A DNA stretch of 64,000 bases from Phorcus lineatus (lineage: Eukaryota; Mollusca; Gastropoda; Trochida; Trochidae), in NCBI GenBank assembly GCA_921293015.1, contig OV121081.1, positions 55,453,877-55,517,876 on the forward strand, in the 5' to 3' direction. Below, piece after piece: positions 56,499 through 64,000 of this stretch. Every line of letters starts with the position of its first letter. Within the stretch, counting starts at the first letter, position 1. The notes below the pieces were generated by a model. It had not been told where the DNA came from. It made no database searches and saw only the letters and a list, made by a program, of their open reading frames with translations. The translations under genes were made by a program, and so were the position numbers.

Positions 56499-59400
56499 AT
56501 GGGTGATAGTGATGATGAATATGACCGTAGAAAGGGCAGAGACAAATTTCGAAGAGAGAGAAATGATTATGAGAGAAATGACAGGAGAGACGACAGAAGA
56601 AACCGCGAGACCTGGGATGATAGGTTAGACTCCAATTTTTTTATTTCAATATTGAACAAAGAGCTAAGTTGTGTATTAAAACTGTTGAGGTATATCATTA
56701 TTAAACAACTTCTTCTTAATTGCAACTGAACCATGAATTATTGACATTTTTTTATCATTGATTGAAGTTGTTATTAACCTTGAAGCCCGCATTTTAACCT
56801 TTGAAAGATGCTTTGACGTGCAGTAACCAGTGGCCGATAGAGCTGTATAAAATTAAAGATGATATCATTGTGTATTTTGTTAGCATGAATGACTTGGGGA
56901 TAGAATTTTTAGGGTTGTGGTTAATCAAACCAGTTTTGAGATTCTCCTCTGATTCAAATTTGACCTTTTCAGAGAACTTCTTATATACAATTGATTTTGT
57001 GATTTTTAGGAGAGGATCTGGTGGGAGATCACGGGAAGCTTGGAGCAGTCGCAGTAATCGTGATAACAGACGAGATCCTTATGGTAGAGACTACGATTCA
57101 AGGCGAAGAGAACGTTTTAGTCCAAATCGTCATGACATCAGCCCCCCACACAATAAACGAATGAGGAGAGATTGGTAATGGTTTTGAAGAGACATTACAT
57201 TAGTTTACTTAAATATACAAATCATTCAACAACTAATGGTCAGGGTTTGAAGACATCGCTTTTAGGTAGCAAACTTTCTACCTCAATACACAATTTACTA
57301 TTTGATAAAAATTACACTAGCAACAACTTCCCCCCTTATATATTTTGGTGAAACTACTAATGTAAAGAAATAGAACTAAACTAGTGTACTCTCGCTTATA
57401 TAATGGCAAACACTAGTATCCTAAAAACCCAATGCAAATCGTTGTTTTAAATTACTTAATAGGCTTCAACTAGAATGTAGGGACTAGGGAGGGATGAGTT
57501 TAGGGCTAGACCAAAGAGTGTTGTTACCATGTAAGCAAGTTTTGCTACCTTTACTGAAACTTGTTAGCGGATATTTACAACATTTTAGAAAAGCAAATGG
57601 CAAACACTTAGTTGTGTTAATTTACAGGTAAGGGAACAGGTTTTGTCAACTACAATTTGTCATATACTTGTTCAGTACATTCTTTGATTGAATCCCTGTT
57701 GGATGTAAAATATGCCAACTTAAAATGAAATTGATTTTTTCAATTTCAACAGTATAGCTTATCAATAAACTTTTCCAAACGGGTTTATGAAATGTTTGAG
57801 AATGTTTTGTCAGATACAAACCCTCCTTATTTCAGTCCATGTGCATAACTTCTTCAGTGAGGGAAGCATGTAAAGATTACACAGAAACATTGTGTCGTCC
57901 ACTTTTCAGAGATTTTTATAAGTTGTGTGTCTATTTATGCAGGGATGGAGGAGGCTATGGGAGCCACTATGACGTGCCATATTCAGGCCCTTTGCACAGC
58001 GGGGGAGGGGGGAACCACCCTCACCATGATGCTGGGTGGGGACCGGGACCAGAGATGGGGAACATGGGACCTCCACAACAGCAGGGTGGATTTGGACAGG
58101 GACCTAACCAGAACAGGTCAGTTATTCACAAAGTCTTAATTATATCAAATCTACTTTATTTTGAAACTTTAGTTACTTATCTACTTTTACAGTACCACAA
58201 CGTATTATTAACATTTCCAATAGTGCTTATACTTAAACATTATTTCTTATATCCCTTAAAACTTTTATTGTCAAGTATAATTATGATTAACTTAAAGGGA
58301 CCTTTGGATGATAAAGGACATTTTCTCAATGCGTAGTTATATGCATTCTTTCCTTTGAATTTTGTTCGTTTTAGGGGCAAAGGCAGTCATATTTTAGTAT
58401 TCGATTCAGTTAGTGAGGTTTTCTGATTAAAAACATTTGGCCTTTGATTTCCTCCATAAGTGTGTTAAAAACCAAACAAACAAAACTTACAATACAAATG
58501 GAAAATAGATAGACAATAATTGTTACAGTATCTATGTAAATGGTTTAGAAATAGCCTTACAGGAGTATGAATACCTTAATGTATCAGGATAGTTATACTG
58601 ATACATGTTTATTTAGAACTATACTGACTAAGGATGGGTATCGCTCATTTCTGTATACCAATATACTGCAATACAGAAATGCGTATTGCAGTATGTATTG
58701 CAATATATAGGTACTTTTCATGTTTCAGTTTCTCTATGCTCTGTTGACTAAATAACACCAATTAGAAGAAATATCAATGCCGTTGTTTTGTAAAGAGAGA
58801 TAAATTAGTGACTGGTATCGCACTTTAAACATGTCTATGCTATTTTCAATTTGCGAGTCACACTTTGTTTACAACTTTCAGTAATGTTAAGTTGTTTCGT
58901 GTTCACGTTTTTCTGCAATGTTACACAAATATATTGTTAATTTTAATACCTCATATATATAGGATGTTTTCAGAAGAATCTACATATCATATCATGTTGT
59001 TTCTGTAATGCAATTTACCGATATTATATACCGATTACTACCTTAATACTGACAAATACATTTTTCTAAAATATGATTATCAATTGCTATTACAGGATGG
59101 AACTGGACTATCCGACACAGCCCTCTATGATGACTTTTAAACAGTTTCTGGCCCAACAAGATGACAACATCAACGACCAGGATGCCATTAAAAAATATAA
59201 TGACTATAAACAAGAGTTCAAGAAAATTCAGATAAATGAATTTTTTCTTCAACACAAGGAAGAGGAATGGTGGGTATTTTTCAAATATCTGTATTTTTAT
59301 TCTGGACTTCTCATTGCTTTTTATGATACAAATACTAGAGATGTTTTAAATGTATTCATTTGACACAGAAATTATTTCTTATTCAGTTGAGCCTGTTATG

Positions 59401-62400
59401 TGTTGTTTCAACAGCATTAACCTCCATTGTAATTAAACTGTTATGATTTTCTGTGTACAAACAGATGAATTCATTTCTGACCACACCATTTGTTTTGGCA
59501 ATTTAACCATTAATGCTTCTTTAAAAATCTGCTGATTTTGTTTCTTTGAAATATAAATTGAACGTCTGTGTTATATTTTGTTTTTGTCTGTTAATGCAGA
59601 AGAGTCTGCAAATATTTTACTATTGAAACTTGATATATCTGTAAAGGGGATCAGGTTTATTGAATAATTGTTAATGCATGCCTGTCAATCTCTTCATGTC
59701 CATTTCAAATTCAAGTCACTGGTTGTGTCCATTTCATGTGACTTGCGTGAGAATCTGATTCCCTTTACCTTTATATTAACTTACTTCTTTCACCCCACAT
59801 AAAGGAGCTGGGTTGCTATGGTGATAAATGCATTGACCAATCACTGGCCAGCTTTGAATGAGATAACCAATCGCAAGACCCTTTCTCGACTGGAACATGG
59901 ATTTAGCTTAGGGTACTGCGCACAATGCAGTAATTAGTTGAACAAAGTGTTAGGCATAGTCGTAGGTTCGTGACAATATATCCGCTGGAATTATTGTGAC
60001 TGAAATGTATCAATCCCAGGATGCATCAGTTGTCTACGGTGAACTCAGGTAATTTATGGTGAATTGGACAACTTGTTGCCACTATTTCATCTTCTGTGTG
60101 TGTTTGTGTCTAGAGCAGTTGTTATGTGCGCCTGAAATAATTGAATTAAAAAATCAAAGAAGCGAAATCTACAACGTAATGATATCATAAACCCAATAAA
60201 ATATCTTTTTGATTCCCTTGAAACCAATGCAAATATTTGTACTCAAAGTTATGGAACACTCTGTAAAAATGTCATTTTTTTAAACCTCAAGTACATCACA
60301 ATTCTTGTCATTTTAATTTTATTATATATTTTTACATGCCAAGTTACAACAAAATCTAAGGTAACACTTCATACAGATGCTATTTTCTCCTCTAATGTGA
60401 CTTCAGAGACTTGTGTTGATGTGTACTATGTCCAGTGGTATAACACGATCAACCTGATGTGTTTGCCAGGTTCAAGCTGAAGTACCACCCGGAGGAATGC
60501 GAGAGGAGACAGGAGGAGGTCAGAATGGCGCTCTTGAAGAGGATGAAGGCTTTCACTGAACTCATCCAACAGGGCAGAATGGAGTCCGTGCTTCTCGACA
60601 TCGAGAACACCGAGGACATCATTAAAGTTCTTGATGCAGGTATTCAGCATTTTCCATATTATGTTTTATTATATTTTCAATGGTGAAATATGTCGTTTAT
60701 CAGTGAAAATAAAATCTGTATTTTCACTGAGTGAAATAACAATGCAATTCTATTCAGTGAAATAATGCTACAATCATATGATGACATCTATGACGTCAAG
60801 AAACAATTAAATGACGTCATGAGATGGCTGCGATAGCAAAGCGATCTTTGCTACTCAATTCATAGAGTAAAGTTCATTTACAACATTTGGGAAACATAAA
60901 AAAGAGGACATTGGACATTTCTTGTTGAATACTCATTGCTGATTTGGTTGTGACACTCAAATCACAAGGTTTGGTCCTAATCATGTAAAAGTGGAGCATA
61001 TGACATGTTGACATTGACTCAAATTAAAGTGTTGAAACTTTTAATAAATGCCGACATGGAATGTTTTTCTTGGTTGCTATGTGATAGTGTTAGAATTTAC
61101 CTGTGTTAACCTCTTGCAGCTGTCATCAAGATGGAAGGTGGAACTGATTTTGACTTGACCATTCTTGATCACCCTGAGAAGGAAGATGAAACACCTCGAA
61201 GTCGGAACAATTCTGAGTCACAGCCACAAGAGAAGAGGTAGGAACACCAGTATATGCTATGAATTTCTATTATTGGGAATGTATTTGGTCATTTGGAACA
61301 GTATAGAATGAAAAAGTTATTCATACCAATGAAGTGCAGTGAACATATTTTACACATTTTATATCTTGCCATCTTCTCTTTTGTAGAACAAGATTGAGTT
61401 TCATATATCCTTCACTTGTGCTGTTGGAAATAAGTCCTCGTGTATCCCCTTAAAATCTAGATTTTATTACATGTTATTAGTGTCATCTAAGCTGAGGATA
61501 TGTGATACTTAATGTTAAAATACAAATTTGCCTTTGCAAAATTGAATTAATTTTAAGAAATAAGCAAAAAAAACCTAAGCTTTTTTTTTCTAGATTTAGT
61601 GAAATGAAAACCCTTGTGAATTCATAGAATAGAAAGTTGATTATTAAGATAATATTAGTTCAAATGGTTACAGTCTTGTTAAACAACCGCTAACCTCGAC
61701 TTTATCACTTCTTGATTTTCGCTCAAAGATTTTTCAACAAAATAAGAACTGGGCTTGATTTTTATTAGTTTGTCCAATAAACACCTTTGATTAGTCTTTC
61801 ATTAAGACAGCTTAATTATCAGCTGTAAAAAAACCCACCTGGGCTAGGGGCCATAAAATTTGCGCGCTTGTGACGTAATAAACAGACTGTACAGAGTGGC
61901 ACATCATTATTTCAACTGAAATACCGACTTAAATCATTGTTTAATTACCATTGATGTATCTTTTTTACACCAAATGCTTAATAGTGTTACATCGTCAAAT
62001 GATTTATCTGAGAGGAAAACAATCTCTGAAAATCGTTAATTCTTGTGGGTTTTTTCTGTGATATTGTTACGATAGATGTATAGATCACGAGGCAATGATT
62101 CTGTTAATGACGTCACAAAAAGGGCGTGCAACCAGTCATGCATTCACTGGTTTGTGGCCACATAGATCCAAGCAGCCCATCAAAAGTGGCATTATAAAAC
62201 GGCTTTCATTATCAAACTGAACATATTTGAGTAGCGACCTTTGATGCACTATTATGGACTATACAATATTGTAATCAGACATTCATTTATTCCAAGAAAA
62301 TAGTGAAATATGTTTGTGGTTATGTTAACTTTAAAGAACTCTTTCTCTCAACATTGCAGCAGTCCAGATGAGAAGAAGAAGAAAGCGGCCCCACCTGAAC

Positions 62401-63567
62401 AGGATGAGGAGGAAGAGGAAGGAGAAGAAAAGAAGGAAAACCAGACTGGCGAACCAGCTAAAGAGGTGAGAAGTAGTTGAGAGAAAATTCCTGCAGGGTT
62501 CTTATAGCTTATGAAGGTTTATTCTTGGAGTTTGTTTTTGGAAAGTCTTGTGTTTAACTCAAAGGTCTTAATCAAAGCTCCGCTAAGACATAGTGGGGGG
62601 AGTATAGCTCTCTGCTTGTCCGTCCATGTGGTCGTCGGTCCAAATTCGTTTCTAGAGCATTACTTGAAAGCTATATGACTTGGAAACTTCAAATTTTGTG
62701 TGATAGTTACCTGTGGGCTGCTGAGTGCCTTATAACTTCAGGGTTAATTAATTTTTTAAAATTTTCCCCAAAGAGGCCAAAAAATATATGACATTGATAC
62801 TTCAAATATAATCTCAATGTTACCTATGGGATGTTGCTGTAATGTGGGAAAGTTAAAATTTTGATATGAATGTTACCAATGTGTTGTAGACGTCTTAGTG
62901 AAATTTTCTTTGAAATCGTGACCAAACACAGCAAAACTACAAGTTTAACTGTCCAAGTATGTTACTTCACCTTCTTCCTTTGAAAGTGATCTTCAATCAT
63001 TGATATGATTGACAACTTGTTTTTCAAAAAACTAAGATTGCCGTAAGGCAATAAAACTATAGGCTTGAGTGTGTGAGCTGTGATTTTCTCAGGCAACAAA
63101 ATTGTTTCTTGTTTCTTTATCTTTATCAGTTTTGTGATATGTTCCAATTCGTTATATCCCTTAGGCATGATATGTTTCGTATCAAAGATTCGAATGTATG
63201 GAAAGAGTATTTTACTGGTATCAATTGTGATTTGCGCATATCTTCCATTATAAACTGTTTGTATGTCTCCAAACTCAGTAAATGATCTTGAATTATATGT
63301 CTGCAAACTTGCATCGACCCTGTCCAGAGAAAGCAAAACATGCCTTTCATCTGAAATGTATCTTCAAAACCAAATGCCTCAACTTTACCGAGGCATACAT
63401 CAACATGTCAATTTGCAATTAGTACAATCATTGAAATAGTTTGAACAACGTGGTCTAAAATCTGATTTCAGAAACCAATGCAGATGACAATCTCAGCAGA
63501 ACAGCGAGAATTGCAGAAGAAGGCAAAGGAATTTCAGCAACTGAAAGAGCAAGAAAAAGTTGAGAAG
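56499..63567 (+). CDS. SRRT: Serrate/ARS2 RNA effector protein, 5' part (8 coding exons, 376 aa visible)
   Basis: SRRT/ARS2 links the nuclear cap-binding complex to RNA processing and decay, including microRNA and histone mRNA pathways. Coding exons: 56499-56623, 57010-57174, 57943-58116, 59096-59269, 60470-60639, 61120-61237, 62360-62465, 63472-63567; the last ends with a GT donor in phase 0 and the gene continues beyond 64000. Seen: N-terminus [12 protein letters not shown] followed by an Arg-rich tract with [14 protein letters not shown] and KRMRRDW, a Gly/Pro/His-rich stretch, then the ARS2 N-terminal domain ([40 protein letters not shown]) through [20 protein letters not shown], and an acidic Lys/Glu-rich linker. 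The RRM-like region and C-terminal zinc finger are outside. The ATG is six bases after an acceptor, preceded by a UTR exon ending at 56111. Confidence 0.96.
58629..59045. mobile_element. Non-autonomous hAT-type element in an SRRT intron (417 bp)
   Basis: It lies in SRRT intron 4 (counting the UTR exon). A perfect 8-bp duplication ATACTGAC flanks it (58621-58628 and 59046-59053). The left end is TAAGGATGGGTATCG; the right end, inverted, reads TAAGGTAGTAATCGG, an imperfect partner. Subterminally, ATACTGCAATAC (58663-58674) pairs with GTATTGCAGTAT (58683-58694). The left half matches the outer element in MCM3 intron 9 (10055-10139, inverted). No transposase frame. Confidence 0.85.
60680..60819. 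repeat. Inverted-repeat and CRE-word cluster in an SRRT intron
   Basis: CAGTGAAAAT and ATTTTCACTG form a perfect 10-bp inverted repeat near 60700-60730, and TCAGTGAAATAA-like words follow. Two TGACGTCA (CRE/ATF) octamers occur at 60791-60798 and 60812-60819. The stretch looks repeat-derived; regulatory use is unproven. Confidence 0.35.
62105..62193. repeat. Fragment related to the MITE-like element at 841-1248
   Basis: GGCGTGCAAC, TCATGCAT, CTGGTTT and CAAGCAGCCCATCAAAAGTGG follow one another as in the right half of the element at 841-1248 (GGCGTGCAACTCATGCATACG and CAAGCATAGCCCACAAAAAG). It lies in an SRRT intron. The matching left end was not found, so it is a partial or decayed copy. Confidence 0.4.
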
Positions 63568-64000
63568 GTAGTACCTTTGGTTAACCATTATATCTACTTG
63601 CTGGAAAAGTGTTCATGCTTTTATTCCTTCATGGCTCTTTGAATATTCTACATTATTTTTAAACGAGTAAGATACATAAAATATGTTTTGACACAAAAAA
63701 GCCTTAGAAGATGCTGAAGAAACAACAAAATCTTCCCAAAATGCATAGCAGAAGCACATTACAAACATTTTGGCTTGAGAAATGTATTCTTTAAAGATCA
63801 AGAAGGTCTAATAAAATAATCTCTTTAAAATCTCTTGAAAACAATAATGGTCAGGTTCATCTTCTACCATAAGGCCTAACTCGTGCTTGGCTAATTCAAG
63901 CCTTGCTGTATTTTGTCAACTTTTCTGAGCCAGCACTCAAACCACGAAGTAATGACAATGATAAGCATGATTTCAAAAGCCAGTGTTTGCATAGGTTGCA

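Overview
This is an animal nuclear genome window: AT-rich, intron-dense, and packed with transposon relics. It carries six conserved eukaryotic housekeeping genes whose exons I could join in frame with GT/AG junctions, plus a seventh that runs off the right edge. The repeats (tRNA-derived SINE, hAT and TTAA-type MITEs, a CR1/L2-type LINE with PHD and esterase domains) and the protein divergence suggest a lophotrochozoan, most likely a bivalve mollusc. The species cannot be fixed from sequence alone.

Layout. 1-3081: intergenic and MCM3 3' flank, with nuclear-receptor half-sites and a MITE-like element. 3082-13267 (-): MCM3 replicative helicase subunit in 21 coding exons (823 aa), carrying a SINE in intron 17 and two nested hAT-type elements in intron 9. 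E2F-like sites lie just upstream. 15720-21627 (+): TSEN34, catalytic subunit of the tRNA-splicing endonuclease, in 6 exons (287 aa). 24345-26319 (-): an Emi1/FBXO5-type inhibitor of the anaphase-promoting complex, with F-box, zinc-binding region and RL tail (381 aa). It is head-to-head with POLR2K (27869-30315, +; 61 aa); between them is a palindrome centred on TCTCGCGAGA. 33.2-40.9 kb: a degraded plus-strand LINE split by a near-full-length minus-strand CR1/L2-type LINE whose two ORFs are intact. 42069-44435 (+): TTC32, 3 exons (144 aa). 44.4-49.3 kb: gene-poor flank with small foldback elements and a SINE head. 49321-54586 (-): SNRNP40, the U5 snRNP WD40 protein, 9 exons (347 aa). 56499 to the right edge (+): SRRT/ARS2, first eight coding exons (376 aa visible), continuing outside.

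The genes do not form one pathway. MCM3 and the Emi1-like protein both belong to S-phase control; TSEN34, SNRNP40, SRRT and POLR2K serve RNA synthesis and processing. I see no plainly new biological system. The most informative structures are the nested transposons with exact target-site duplications, the single-stop arrangement of the intact LINE, and the promoter motifs of the cell-cycle genes. All exon joins were made by eye; their strength is that every gene sums to a whole number of codons and matches its family from end to end.
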